A stretch of DNA of 64,000 nucleotides from Mytilisepta virgata (Eukaryota > Mollusca > Bivalvia > Mytilida > Mytilidae): contig CM051521.1 in assembly GCA_028015205.1 (NCBI GenBank), positions 91,860,513 through 91,924,512 on the forward strand, read 5' to 3'. Below the pieces are notes generated by a model. The model did not search any database. It was not told the DNA's origin and saw only the letters and a list, made by a program, of their open reading frames with translations. Positions 1 to 13,782 of the stretch are shown here, one piece after another; position 1 is the stretch's first letter, and each line of letters opens with the position of its first letter. The position numbers and the translations under genes are program-made.

Positions 1-408
1 AGTTTGTGAGTGAACTGGTATCCTTTATACACCGATAAATTGCTTCAAAGCAACTCTTATTACTATAATAGATTCCTCCAGCGGTTATGTTGTGTATATA
101 TATATATATATATATAAAGACTATAGTATCTCAATAGAATATCTTATACTATATTTTAATTATTATGTTATATGCGTAGATGTAACATGGTAATAGTTTG
201 ATAACATTGTAGGTCATAAATTTTCAAAATTAAATTCCAATTCATTGGAAAAAAATCCAAAACATATTAACAGATTCAGTGAATCAATTTTTTTGATAAT
301 CTCAATATATTAATGTAAAATAAATATTAAGAGGCGTTTATGAAAATGTGTTGCTCTGTCATGATTTTACAATAGTAGATATATTTTATAAAAAAATTGG
401 AATTTCAG
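1..408 (+). other. Intron sequence of the RGS9-like gene with an AT microsatellite
   Basis: This is the intron before the first visible RGS exon. It carries a TA dinucleotide run at about 93-116 and no coding signal. Confidence 0.5.
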
Positions 409-3400
409 ATTGTACTTAGAAAAAGGTTCTAAATGTGAAGTAAATGTAGACAGTAAAACATTAGAACAAGTGCATGAAAATATGAAAACCAGTTCAGAAT
501 CTAATGCAAAGTAAGTACAATGTTTTATCACCAGCATGGTGTGCTATAAAATGAACTATTGTACGAGTATGTTTTTGGCATATGCCATTCCTTGTAAGGT
601 AACAAATCTTTAGGAAGTAAGAAAGTATATGATTGATAAATTCTGAACACAAAATCCACACATGTAGATGATAAATTTTTAAGCAAATGAACTGTGTTTA
701 TTGCTGTTCTTCATAAAAAATTTGAAGTTGGGCCTTCAACATTCAGTAAAGTTCAATATCACACCTTTGCAAGTAAATGATTCATTCCTGGCCCTTTAGG
801 TGGTCTTATTTAAATAAGCATAATATGCCAGTGGTTGGAAATAAATATCTGTTTTAAAGCTTGTAATGTACACATGTTGAAAACAAGATTGCTTTTAATG
901 GTACTGATAGCAGTATAGGGGTCTATTTTTTTGCCATTATACAGATGATTTCATCTTGAATACTATTTCAGTGAAAAAACTATGTTATGAACAGATGAAT
1001 CAGATGCTTAAAATTAAGTACTTAGTCTAGTTTTCAGTATACTTTACTTTAACTCTAAGGCTTTACACTCGAAACTTAGATATGAAATATGAAGTATGTA
1101 ATGAAGTTTCCCTGTTTTGTGTCGAGTGTAAAACAAAATTTAGATTAATGTATGAAATGCTATGTTGTCTTTATCTATCAATCGTAAAAACTGAACAAGA
1201 TTTTTGTAAAAATATATTTGTTATAACAGGACATCACAAGTCTTTATCAGGATAAAACATTTTGATAACATATTCAAAGCTTTTTATGGACAATGGCCAA
1301 AATAACATTTAGCTTTGTTTAATCCTTTATTTGATGACAAAAATACTTCATTTTAGGGTAATATTTGTTCTCTTGTGATTGACCCATTTTATCTAAATCT
1401 CGGATGGTTAGGGAAATTTGGTATCACATTGTGTACAGTGTGATATCAACTAGTGATTTGAATAATCTGCCCATTTAATTAGTCAACATGTGATTGCGTA
1501 TGAAAATTCATATATTTTGATGGGTCAACAATTTTGCTACACGATGGCACCATATTTGAAAGAGAAATGAAAGTTAAGATTTCCAGAGGCCCACATGCCA
1601 TATCACAAAGAAATAAATATTTCTGAAGAATCATAAGAAATAGGTTTAATAACTTGTAAGAATTAGATGTCACATTTTTCTCAGGAACCAGACTAGCCAG
1701 CTTCCTGATATTTGGCATAGGACATCAGTATGGAGAACTGTATAGTGTGAGGCAGTTTCAAATCTGTCGCATGTCCACTTCCTGTTTGACAGAACCTAGA
1801 ATATTTTTGAGATAGAAAAATTTCTGTCACATTTTTCTCAGGAACCAAACTAGCCAGCTTCCTGATTTTTGGCATAGAGTATCAGTATGGAGAACTGTAT
1901 CGTGTAAGGCAGTTTGGAATCCATGGTATATCCACTTCATGTTTGACGGACTTTAGAACATTTTTCTCAGGAACACACATGTTGGCTCCCTGATATTTGG
2001 CACAGAGCATCAGTATTTAGAAGTAAGCAGGGGACACATGTCTTCCCTGGAAGACGTACCACTAATTTTATTTTGGATTTGATAATACACTCACCAAAGG
2101 CTGGTTTATTATTATATCCAAATTAAATAACTTGAGTTGATATCAAGGGATATCTAGTTCTAACTCATTCCGAAATCTATAAATATTTTTGAAATATTAA
2201 TTGGTTGTATTTGTGTATAATATATGTAATGTATGATTTCAGATTACAGTATGTATTTGATCCAGCACAGGAACATATATATGTACTGATGAAGAAAGAT
2301 AGTTATCCTAGATATCTACGTTCTGATCAGTATAGACAATTGTTAGAAAAAGCCAAACAGTTACCCTTAACAAAACGCAAGTGAGTATTGTAGTCACTAG
2401 CAGAAGAGTCATAACTTAAACTTAAGAACTGTTGAAAAATGTAAGGGTTTATGTTTCCAAAAACTACATGCAGGAATTTGATTTGGCCTTTCAAAAATAT
2501 ACCGTAGGCCAAAATATCACTATTTGTTTCTGTACATTAGTAAGTGGCTTTTCATTTGATCTGAAGTTATTACACAACCTGCAAAGTACCATTTATTTTA
2601 TTTGCTTAGTCATACTTCAATGAATATTTTATGACAATCAGACCTATTGGAAGCTGTTTTGCATTATATAACTAGTAAAAATTTCAAATGTTAACCCATG
2701 AAGTAATTTTCTAGAAAAAATATAATGATGTTTTAGAAATGAGAAAAAACAATTAACTGGTTCTTTTAAACAAAGATATATTTATCAATCTGGAATTTTA
2801 AAAAGCAAAATTTTTCCAAAAATAACCAATTTTCAGAGCATTTATATTGTAATATTTCAATTTACATTTTGTACTTGTAAAGTTTCTGTCTTTTGTTGAT
2901 ATTGAAATCTAAGACTGAAACCATGGCTAGTATAAAGAAGATACTGCAATAATGTAAGAACACCATTTCTTTAAATCATTTAGATTTTTCAATTTTGGAG
3001 TACCAAAGAAAAGACCCTCAACACCCAGTCCAAAGATAAACAGACGAAGACAAGGTAGTTCTTCTAGTGATAGAGATGTCAGTTCAGATATCAGCGGTGA
3101 ATCTTCGCCAGTTCATGTCGCCCATCATTCCTTCAGTACAGGCAATCTACAGGACTTAGATTCACATAAATCATCACGAACAAATTCAAGGTAACTGTTT
3201 TAAGCAGATATTATAGTTATTTTCAGGTTTAACAAAAATTCAAAACACTTTTGTGCAATTTTCTTTATTGATTTTTTTATATCCTCAGTTTAAGATGACA
3301 GAGGCGTTGTCTGTTTAATGAGTTTTGGTCACCTTTTGATAATTTTTGTAATTTATTTAAAATAGGGACCACTAAAAATAGATGTTTGAAATTTTCATAT

Positions 3401-6400
3401 TTAATAAATGTTTATGTCTATTGAAATAAAGTTATATCTTTGATTATGTAAAAAATAACAAAAATTCAATGATTTGGGTATGTGTTAACCAATCTGTTTT
3501 GAATTTTGAGATCACAAAATACAAGTTCAGTTCTAGTTTGATATATTTACATTGATCCATTATTGACGTCCAAATAATAAATAATTTGAAAATGTCCTAC
3601 TTTACATAATCAACAATTATCTGTCTTAACAATTTGGAAAATAGCTTGATTTTGAATCATCCATTTATTTACTTGAATATGCACTAACTACATCTTTTAA
3701 TTATTTTTTGTGACCACAAAATATTATTTAATTTGAAATAGTTATGTTTATTTTTTATCTAAATAACTTTTTTAGCAGTTACAGATCATTAGAAATTTTG
3801 AAATGTTGAAGAAATTGAATAGGTCAATACAAAAGCAGACATATTTCACCTAATAATTTCTTTGTTATCTCCCTTGGTAATGATGGCATATTCTTTTGAA
3901 AGTCTATATCATACTTTATATCGATTTCCAACACATCACACCTGTTTTTATTATTTCTAACACACATGTCTTGTATAATCTCGTGTGAATGATCCACAAC
4001 ATTGAAAAAATATCACTCCTGATTCATGATTTGTTTTAAATCATTATTAAACAACATATGTTAGGTTCTAAAAATTTCATAATCTTTATTGATTTATAGT
4101 GGATTATTTTTAGAGTGTGATAAGTTTTGCTTCTTTGTCTTTTAGGGTTTGATTGAAAACTGTCACCTTTTTATGCTAAAATTTATATGAACATCATGAG
4201 CTTAAATTTTGAAACAGCAAATTATTGGGCATACTTTCTAATAAAATATTCTAAGATTTGATACTTATCAACATGAATTACTTTATGATATATGAGATTT
4301 TTTTTTTTTTCAATTTAATAGAATTTATTTGATGAATAAAGAATTAGAAAAATAAATCATGATATATCTGTATTTGTTTAGATTTTTAGTAATATTATTA
4401 ATTACTTTTGTCCCTGGTAATTCAGAACATTCCAATTTCGGTAAGATGGATATTAATTGAAATGTGCATGATATGAAATGTTTGTTATAATTAATTAGTT
4501 TTATTAAAGTACTTAGTGTTCAGAAAATGTTTTAAATGCCAAAATAAATGTGCATTAATGCTAAATTGTTAAGGTTTTTCTATGAGAAATTTGAATTTTG
4601 ATACTAGGTTAGATCTTTGTGAATTATAATTAGAAAACTGACGAAATATTTGATCAAAATTATTAATCTATCAAATAGACAACTTTTGAAAGGATCAGAT
4701 TCTAGTCTTATGACAAGGTAAGAGTTATTCCCCTTGTCAGACTATTTACATGAGTCGTTGTTGTAAAACTGCAACTTCAAAGCACTTCCTCCTTATTTAT
4801 ATAACATTTTTAGAACCTCTCTATACCTTTTTAGATCTTTTATACATTCAATAGCCATCATTAGGTAATCTGCTTATAAAGCCGTGAACTATTTTATCAC
4901 CATGTTACCAAAATTGTGTCATGTTATCTTCTCATGACAATTTTTATGTTAGAATTAAACAATTAGCTTGACACCAATCAAATTTATAGGCTTAAAATGT
5001 GTTTATTGTTGTTTTTAATTTCTTTTTCCCTATGAAGGTTTTATGTTGTCATGGAAAATGCATAAAAGTATTGTAAGTTTGTTACAGCTTTTGACTCTGT
5101 GGTGATAGCTTCAGTCTTTGTAGTAATATAATCCAGCCAGTTCCTTTTCCTAAATAATATAGTATTTTTTATAAGAAAATGATTGGAACATGCTTTATGT
5201 GTTAATGTACGTGTGATTGCAAATTTGCCATAAATTTTCAGAACATTTAATGCTGAATGTTTCTTGCATAAATTTGCATGAAATAAAAGGTAAAAATTTG
5301 TGATAGGAAAATATTTTTCAAAACAAAAATTTTTAATCAATATACCTTCAAATAACCACAAATTATTCTTTTCAAATGATGGGCACCTTAAACAAAATGT
5401 TCCAACAGATTTCCCACTAAAGCATGTTATGTTTCATTTCCTAGAAATTTCCTTTTATGGTTTAATATATGTTAACATGGGACCTAAATAATGGACAGAG
5501 TAATAAAGATATATGTTCACCTACCTTATCTATTAAACTCTCTCACAAGATCATTATCAATCAAACTGTTACTAACTTATGTTTAATTTATTAGATCTGA
5601 AGGTGACTTACATTAAGTATAGTTTTATTTACTTTTTAAGAATGCTTCTTGAGTATTTATGGGCAAAAGCTACCTCTACAAAAACAGAATAATTCCCAAA
5701 TATGGCAAGTATAGTGTGATATAACACTAAAATTTGGGATGGAACTAACATGAATGAACTTCCTAGATTATTAATGTGGTAGCAGGATATTAACTGACTG
5801 ACATAATATTTCCTCAGTGAAAGGAAACTCTAATATTGCCTATCAAGAAGTATTTAATAATGAAGTTTATAATAATTGAATTTTAAATCAGAGATCAATA
5901 ATATCATAAGGATGGATCTATTATATTTCATTGTAGCTTTTGTGTGCATAGTGAAACTTTGAATTTGAATTTTCCATGAAAGAGATATTTTATAAATATT
6001 ATGAAATTCAGTGTCCCCAAAACAAATTTTTACGAAACCTCAAAAATTAAAAATTCACAGTTGCATTTATTTGTTATGGATGACTACCCTTATGACCACA
6101 AACTATCAATAGGCTGACTGTGTGTCCCACATACTTTGTAAACTGATTCCTTGATGAAAAAGCCACAATTTGGCTATCCTGGTTAACTAGCCTTTCTTAC
6201 CAAGTAGCTGAATATCACAACTTGCATTTTCTACACAGCCAGTAATGTTACACATTCAAAACAGTATCAGGCATATCAACAACATCACATACATAATTGG
6301 TGATATCATACTTTACGTTTAAATCAATGAATATACTCGGAAAATGGAAATCTACGCTCTTTTAAAAAATTTATGCATCTTTGCTTTTACAAAGGGAAAC

Positions 6401-9400
6401 AAAAGGTACAGTTTACATTTTTATTGATATTTTACACACAATACGGTACTAAGACTTTGCAAAAAGAGACTTTACGTTTTATGTGGGACACACAGTATAA
6501 AACTTTATCCTGCAATCAAGCCATTTTCTGTCTAATAAAAGGGGTAGAATAAACTTTAGTCGTATTAGGTCAATACAGCTTTGTATGGACTCTAAAATTG
6601 TGATTTCGTCTTCCAGAGATGATATTTGTCATCTTTTCACCAAATGTCTGTTTACCTAGTATTGTATCATGTGACACACCCAATGATTGAACAGAAAGTA
6701 AACACTTTCACTTAATAAAAATAATAAACAATACTGATTTTAATTAGACTCAGAACAACTGATAAGTAAGAAGTATGCTTGATTTTCTTCCATTGATATA
6801 GGAGGAGATGACACTAGGGATGTTGTGGTTGTGTAAGGTATGAGCTGATAGCTCGTTAAAGACCTCACAAAGACTTTCATGATGAGCAATAAAAAAAACT
6901 GTTTTCTTTCACTATGGGTTGCATGGATTAGTTTCTCATGTACATTTATCCCCACTCCAGTTTGTTACCTTATTTTAATTTTTTTTTTTACAAAAACTGG
7001 GTGACATAGACAATAGGTCATCTGAAAGTTATCCTTTTATGCCTTTGTAGTATTTGTAAGTTTTATCGACTAACAGTAATACATGTAAGCAAGCCAATTT
7101 TCCAAATTTTAATTAGATCTTGTATTAAATATTTGTACAAATGGAATTTTATAGGCACATTTTAACAATGCAGTATATTTTAAGCTAAAAAACTTGTTTA
7201 AAGGAGCTTTTGAGATACCTGCTTTGTGATACTAACAAATTTTACCTTGGCTAAAAGATATTCGGAAATATCAAATCATTATGAAAGAATTGTGACACAA
7301 GTTGACCTTGGTTGAATCAAATAGAATTTTACTTCTAGAGTTTTCAAGATGTGCAGTTAAGTATCTGTGCCCCATCAAGCCATAACATATCAGGTTCATG
7401 GTTTTACCTCATTTAAAGGATATAGTCAAAATCACAATCTTTTACATGTTTTTATCTTCAAAAATTTACAGAGAAAAAAAGGAAGAAGTACCAAAACCAA
7501 TTAATAATCAAAGGGAAACAAGGTAAAATTTGTCACAGCATGTCTGCAGAATATTCGATCTAGGCATATTTCATTACTGCTAATGCTGAAGATTATATCT
7601 GTATGTGTATATTCTAACTTTCAGATCTTACCAATTATATATTTATACATACTGCATGGCATATTTGTTCAAACAGAATCTTGCTTTACTGAAAATCATG
7701 TCTGAATAAATTACCTTTATAAAAACACTGCATGTTTTATGATAATCAAAATATTGTGCAGAAGAACAATTTTTAAACATACTCATGCATATAAGAAACT
7801 ATTAAACTACAGTGTTATTATTGGTAATACTTCTATTTTATAAAATTTACAAGTTATTACAAAATATTGAACATACAAGATTAATAAAAAACATGTGCCA
7901 GAAAAAATCTGGCACGATTTACTCTCTGAAATTTTTGTTACATGCAATATGAACTCTAATGTAGAACTTTTGGTATCTTAGCTACCTTCTGGGTCTTTCC
8001 ATCAAATTTCTTTTCTTCTGAAATTTTTGCTCACCTGGACCTAAAAGGCCATATGAGCTGTTGTCATCACTTGGCATCTCTCCATCCACTCTTCATTCTT
8101 CTGTCTATTTAATTTTTACTTTTCACTCAGACTCTTCATCTCTGAAAGTCTGTGGCTAAAAGAACTAAACTCTATGTGGACCAAGAAAGATTATTGTGCA
8201 TATCTTATACCAGTTGGACAAGTAAAGTTGCTGTAGTTAACAATTATTTATTTTTGTTTGTCTAGTTTTTAAAAGCTTCTCTTATGTAATTGCTGATACA
8301 TAAATTATGAAAGGTTATATATATCTTTTATCAGATTTTGACCCATTTATACCACTGACTTGGCCAATATAGGAAAACTAGTTTTTTTTTTAAATTCTAA
8401 TGAAACAACTTGGCTAAATGAACTGAAACTTGATATTCAGTATCTACCTGTAGTATTTTGCCATGGTCATACACAATACAGGGTTATTTATTTGTTGAAT
8501 ATCAAAAATTCTGAAACTGCGTGGCCAGATAGCCAGAAAGTATGGGGCATTAATGAAATAGTCCCTGATAAACTTATATATTTCACACCTTTGCTAATAT
8601 AGACAGTTCTAGTTTCTGATTGGTCAAAATTCAAGAGCTTTGTAGCTGAATCTGAATTGATAATGAGTTTTCATATTCAGTTATGTTCAGAAAACTAATA
8701 CAACCTTCATAGACAATTTAGCTCCTGAATAATAGAGTACAAAAAAATCTTTTTCATGTATAATTGCACAGCCAAATAAACTTTAAACTTGAGGCAAAAG
8801 AGACTATTAAGGTCTGCTAGGTGAGCAATATAGGCTTCGATCTTGAAAAGATTGGTTTACCATTCTATACTATCAACTATCATTTCCTTTGGGATTACTA
8901 TAAATGTTATATCTTTGGGGAAATTATTAAAAAAAAAGCATGAAAACAGTAAGTATATGTTTAATTTCAGGTTTGGTTTATTGTATTATAAAAATTAAAG
9001 AATGCTGGAAATGAATACATGGCACATTATTCATCAACAAAGTTTAAAAATACCATAGGAATAAAAGGAGATAGAGATTAAATCATAATGTTGATCTGAC
9101 AATAATCTGAACAGAAGAAAAAACAGGTTCCTATGCATCCTTCAAAATAGGGAATGTGTGCACACTGCATAAAAAACTCGCAATTACCGGAAATGAAATA
9201 CAGTGAAACTCAATTATGTTGAAGTCCAGGGTACTAAGAAAATTTCATCTTATCTAGTGCTTCGAGTCATCCATATTCAGTTTTGACGTCCAGTTTAATC
9301 TATGATTAAACCAGACTCATAGTGTTGTGAATTTTGATTGTTTACACAAATGTCATTTATTTAGATGTGATAAAACATGTTAACAGAGGCTCCAAGGAGC

Positions 9401-11162
9401 CTGTATCATTCACCTGGTTTACAAATAGCCCAAAAAATCTCATGTCTACTAGGTATTTTGCCCTTTGAAGATGAAACGATAAATCTTTGTAGAAGACATC
9501 ATACACATCATTTGTACCAATTATCAAAGCTTTGGATTTGTTCAATTTGGAAAGAAAAATTGCCAGTGGCAATGTTTAAGCCATATCAAGAAGATTTGAG
9601 GACACTTTGTTGAGGACTTCACAAAAATCATTTGTACCAAGTTACAAATCATTTGCACTTATAGTTTCAGGACAGATGATTTTTAAAGTTTCAGTTAATC
9701 AGTAACAAGAATTGCCCATGGCAGCCATGATTTTTGCTGAATCAAGTAAAAAAACAGGGATCTTGGTAGAAGATCTAAAAAAAATCACTTGTATCAAGTC
9801 ACAAATCATTTGCATTTGTAGTTTCAGAGAAGATGATTTTTCAAATTACAGCCAATCAGAAACAAGAACTGCCCATGGCGACAATGTTTTTCGACCAATT
9901 AAGATTAAATGAGGAATATTTGTAGAGGACTTCATTAACATGATTTGTACAAGTTACAAATCAGTTGCACTTGTGGTTTCAGAGGAGATGATTTTTAAAG
10001 TTTCAACCAATCAGAGACAAGAATTGCCCATCGTGGCCATGTTTTTTGCTGTATCAAGTCGAAATGACGAATCTTTATAGAAGACCTCACAAACATCATT
10101 TGTATCAACTTACAAATCATTTGCACTTGTAGTTTCAGAGGAGATGATTTATTAAAATTTCAGCCAATCAGAAAAAAGAATTGCCCATGGCAGCCATGTT
10201 TTTTGCCGGATCAAGTCGAAATGACAAATCTTTATAGAAGACCTCACAAACATCATTTGTATTAACTTACAAATCATTTGCACTTGTAGTTTCAGAGGAA
10301 ATGATTTTTCAAATTTCACCCAATCAGAAACAAGAATTGCCCATGGCGGCCATAACATCTGTCATTTTTACTCTGTTAAATTGCCTATATCATATATACA
10401 GAAGCAAATGACATGTTTTAAGATTAATATTTCTCTTCTTCTCAAAAGTCAAAGTATAAGGAATGCAGTGGTCACATTTTGGTTACCTGGAGAAATTCGG
10501 GTTTTATGTCTTTAGACTGTTATGCAGCTTATGACAGGCCACATAATAAAAGGAGCTTTATTAATCAACTTTGATATTTAATTTACATTGATAGTACATA
10601 AAATATAGTGTGAAATTATTTATATGTGTTACACTACTACACTACTAGTTTAAGAAAATTTTTTACTGAATTCCTAAATCTTGGATCAACACATCGTTCC
10701 AAACCTATGGCCAGTTGCACTTATGCTATGAATGTAGCATAGCATAAACATTGGGTTTTCGATGATGGAGAAAAGAGAAAACAGAACAACAAAATTCAAC
10801 CACAATAAGATGTAATTGTAGTTGACTTTTTTTCATTTCACAATTTACATTGTGTGATAGTGATTTATAATGCTTTTGTAAACATCTTGTTCATAAATTA
10901 GAAATATAAATGTAACCTAAAATAAAATTTATAATTCTCTCATTATTTTAGTGGTCTTTCACCTGGATCTGTAAGACGGAGATCTGAAGAGCCGACACGA
11001 ATTGCAAGTATGAACAGTGGTAATAACCGTAGGAAGAGCAATCTGGAAGTACCCAGACAGTATGGTATAAATGTTGACAAACGTAAACAGGAAGTCACAC
11101 AAAGTAAAAGTCTAAACGTACCAAAGACAAACAGTGTTGCACCCTGGGAAGGTTCACAATGA
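409..11162 (+). CDS. R7-type regulator of G-protein signalling, RGS9/11-like (3' exons only)
   Basis: Five coding exons join in frame with GT-AG borders: 409-510, 2243-2380, 2984-3190, 7472-7522 and 10952-11162 (TGA at 11160-11162). Exons 1-2 encode the second half of an RGS domain, including [31 protein letters not shown] and [22 protein letters not shown] domains bind Galpha in its transition state and speed GTP hydrolysis. The stretch after the domain ([20 protein letters not shown]) resembles the vertebrate RGS9 tail more than RGS4 or RGS12 types, and the last residues, APWEGSQ, recall the PWESL end that I remember for RGS9. The rest is a Ser/Arg/Lys-rich, probably disordered tail. The DEP, GGL (Gbeta5-binding) and early RGS exons must lie before the window; position 409 follows a TTTCAG acceptor, so this is a partial gene. 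RGS membership is firm; the RGS9/11 subtype is probable. Confidence 0.88.
1669..2064 (+). repeat. Degenerate tandem repeat of about 157 bp ending in a GTCTTCC hairpin
   Basis: The phrase CATTTTTCTCAGGAAC recurs at 1673, 1830 and 1959 (spacings 157 and 129), each time followed by related sequence (TAGCCAGCTTCCTGAT, ATCAGTATGGAGAACTGTAT). The array ends near 2030-2063 with GACACATGTCTTCC and its complement GGAAGAC, a hairpin also found at 43147-43167. It lies in an intron of the RGS9-like gene. The short frames read on the minus strand here are repeat-derived. Confidence 0.65.
3191..7471. other. Large AT-rich intron with nothing recognised
   Basis: About 4.3 kb between RGS exons 3 and 4 holds only AT-rich sequence with short homopolymer runs. 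The open frames of 60-106 codons here show no splice context or family resemblance. Confidence 0.4.
7472..7522 (+). other. Symmetric 51-bp exon of the RGS9-like gene, possible cassette exon
   Basis: A 51-bp segment sits between a TTTACAG acceptor and an AAG/GTAAAA donor. It encodes a charged peptide beginning [10 protein letters not shown] and ending NNQRETR. Both borders have the same phase, so skipping it keeps the frame with the last exon. The long introns on either side (4.3 and 3.4 kb) and the weak coding content make it a candidate alternative exon. Its existence rests on splice sites and phase, not on protein homology. Confidence 0.6.
8027..8852 (+). mobile_element. Decayed copy of the GCTCAC repeat family
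   Basis: The 5' signature is present at 8027-8080 (GCTCACCTGGAC, then a degenerate complement ATATGAGCTG, then GTCATCACTTGGCATC). A degraded 3' signature is at about 8812-8850 (AGGTCTGCTAGGTGAGC then ATATAGGCTTC). The interior has lost the GTCGTC tract and clear tandem units. It is inserted in the last intron of the RGS9-like gene. Its divergence suggests an old copy. Confidence 0.5.
9378..10365 (-). mobile_element. Minus-strand GCTCAC-type element with a 157-bp tandem array
   Basis: Read on the minus strand the element ends in CAGGTGAATGATACAGGCTC followed by a hairpin partner GGAGCCTCTG (plus strand 9384-9416), the 3' signature of the GCTCAC family. The body is a tandem array of about five units: GCCATGaTTTTTgC-like phrases fall at 9727, 9882, 10039 and 10196, giving periods of 155-157 bp. 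Units share ACAAATCATTTGCACTTGTA and AAGAATTGCCCATGG. I could not find an intact 5' terminus near 10400, so the copy is probably truncated there. Frames in it (for example 9377-9613, 10152-10358) are shadows. Confidence 0.6.
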
Positions 11163-11505
11163 TTGTTTATATAGTGATCTGTAGATTTTTATTTGACTGT
11201 GCAATTTTTTGTTTACAATGCTTCCTTTACTACTAAATTGACAAAACATAGACAAAACAAAGTTCAAATAAAAGAAAATTTAATGTTTTTAAGACAAGTT
11301 ATATTATTCACAAGGGACCTGTTGAATTTCCATATCAAGATAACAAGGTCATTGAGCAGTTCGGTACTTTTCAGGCTAAAGAAAAATTATTCCAAGGTTC
11401 TCATCCAATATTTTTATGAAAAAAAATTAAAATAAGGGCGGTGGAGGAATGATCTTTAATTTTATTTATATTTTTTTTCATTTATTAGCCTTTTAAAACA
11501 TGGAA

Positions 11506-11537
11506 AATAAACAATCTTGTGTGTTGTAGCAAATAAA
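11506..11537 (+). terminator. Candidate polyadenylation signals of the RGS9-like gene
   Basis: Two AATAAA hexamers lie at 11506-11511 and 11532-11537, about 350 bp after the stop codon and followed by GT-rich sequence. Placement is reasonable for a 3' end, but in AT-rich DNA the hexamer is common by chance. Confidence 0.35.
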
Positions 11538-12530
11538 ATTGGTCAAGTGGTCAGTGGAATGGTGAATTTGAATGATAGTTCAGGAATCCATTCAGTCTGG
11601 CCTTATGTGGCATAACAACGTTTTCTGGGCTACCTATAAGTTGTTATTGTTGGTTTAAATAGGTAGATAAATGATTGTTTTGCCACATATAACGTAATTT
11701 TCAACTTTGTTATGAAGATTGAAATAGTAACTAGCACAGAAAGCTCACATAAAAACCACACAAAATACATATGCAATAAATTTTGTACAATATTGTTTCC
11801 ACATAAAACCAAAGTAACAAATAATTTGTCTAGTCTTAAATATGTGATAACTTTGTCAGCCATTTTATTTTTGTAGCATGTAAATTTCATGAACATTACC
11901 CTTTGTGTATTAATTATGGGATCTTTCTTTGAAGATTTTGAATGGATATTTGGATTTGCCTAAAATAGTTTGAAGAATTTTAGATAAACTGGACATTTTA
12001 ACCAGTTGTCACCGGTTTCTCACACAAGTGACAAATGAATCTTGATGAAAACAAATAGGTAAAGAACTTTTTTCATAACAGAAATCTCAGGTCATTCTAC
12101 ACACATAACCTTAACACATATTTACACTTGGCACTCATACACAGACTGCACACCTAAGAATATCGTTTCTCACCGTTAGCACATTTGATAGTACTTGTAA
12201 TTAATAAACACAGTCCAGATATTGTGCCATATGTTTTATTTATACATTTATGTAAGAAACTTGACAACTGGACTTTTGTATGAAATAATTGTTCAAATTT
12301 ATGAGTTTTTTTGTTATGTTTACATCAAGTTTTCATTGTATCTTATATTTTTATATTCCCGAAAATTATTTAGGTAAGTTAATGTTTGCAAAAGATAGAG
12401 TTAAGATCAAACACAAATCAGAGTTTATTAGGGATATTTATAAATGTATATCTTCTTTTTATTGGGAAAAAAATATTTGACTTGGATACTTGTGTATCTA
12501 AAGCTAGATCTGTATTTTACATTCATTTTT

Positions 12531-13627
12531 AGCTCACCTGGACCAAAGGTCCATGTGAGCTTTTACCATCACTTGGCGTCCGTCGTCGTCGTCGTCTGTC
12601 GTCGTCGTCTGTTAACAATTTTTCAAACGTTAACTTGTCCGACACCATAAGTCCAATTGCAACCAAACTTGGTACATTTGTTTAGTGGCATTATGTGTAC
12701 AAAACTATCGTTCGGATTTTTGATTCGTAAAAAAACATGGCCGCCATGGCTAAAAATAGAACATAGGGGTAAATTGCAGTTTTTTGCAAATAACTCAAAA
12801 ACCATAACAGATATCAAAATTCTGGCATAGGGTAAAAGTGTTCAGCACCTCAAGATCTACCTGCCCTGAAATTTTGAAGAAGATCCAACGACCCATGTAG
12901 GAGTTATTGCCCTTTTTCTGCATTTTTTCCAAATTTTGCACTTATTAAGCTCAATATCTTGGATACTATAAAGGAAATTTGAAAAATTTAAATTTCATAT
13001 TGTTAGGCACACAAAGATCTATAAAATTTGTAACAGGATCGAAGTTGTAGGTTCATTCCTTTTAGGAGTTATTCCCCTTAGATCATCAAAATTGACCATT
13101 TTTGCAGTCTTTATTCATTGTAATAAAATCGTTAACTCCTCTTACACCATAAGTTTAATTGCAACCAAACTTAGTGTAGTTGTTCCTTGGCATGAGTGCT
13201 ACTAAACTATCGTTTGGATTTTTGATTTGTAAAAAAACATGGCTGCCATGGCTAAAAATAGAACATAGGGGTAAATTGCAGTTTTTTGCAAATAACTCAA
13301 AAATGGTGACAGATATCAAAATTCTGATGGGAAGCTAAAGTGTTCAACACCTCAAGATCTACCTGCTTTGAAATTTTGAAGAAGATGTAACCACCCATGT
13401 AGGAGTTATTGCCCTTTTTCTTGATTTTTTTTTGAAATTTGTACTTATTAAGTTGTTGTCAATAGAGAAAAGCTGTTGTTTGCTTAAACAATCAGCTCAT
13501 TGAGCTCTACAAAAGTCTGAATTGGGTCGAAGTTGTCAGATGATCCATTATAGGGGTAATAGCTCATGAAAGACTCCCTTAAAGCTCAAGGACCAGGTGA
13601 GCGATTCAGGCTCCTGGGAGCCTCTTG
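12531..13627 (+). mobile_element. GCTCAC-family element, complete, two units of about 500 bp
   Basis: It starts after a T run with AGCTCACCTGGACC and its complement GGTCCATGTGAGCT (5' hairpin), then a GTC microsatellite at 12576-12610. Two copies of a unit of about 502 bp follow (CACCATAAGTcCAATTGCAACC at about 12643 and its relative at 13145). It ends with CAGGTGAGC at 13593-13602, a hairpin AGGCTCctggGAGCCT and CTCTTG before another T run. Within each unit the phrase AAAAATAGAACATAGGGGTA recurs, which is shared with the other copies of the family. Confidence 0.75.
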
Positions 13628-13782
13628 TTTTTCTCATCATTTGCTTGAAGGAAATGTCATTGTTTATCTCAGTCTGTAACTGGATTTTACAGTGCTTTCT
13701 TAATGGAGTTATCTTCCATGTCAACAGAAATATCAACCAATACTTTTTATGATCTAAAAAGAATGTTCCGAATTTATATAAA

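Noticed and set aside
5041..5361. 106-codon minus-strand frame in an RGS intron
   Set aside because: AT-rich codons, no similarity, and it overlaps an equally long frame on the other strand.
12576..12610. CRISPR-like or regulatory meaning of the GTCGTC tract
   Set aside because: It is a trinucleotide microsatellite placed at the same position in most copies of the mobile element; there are no spacers.
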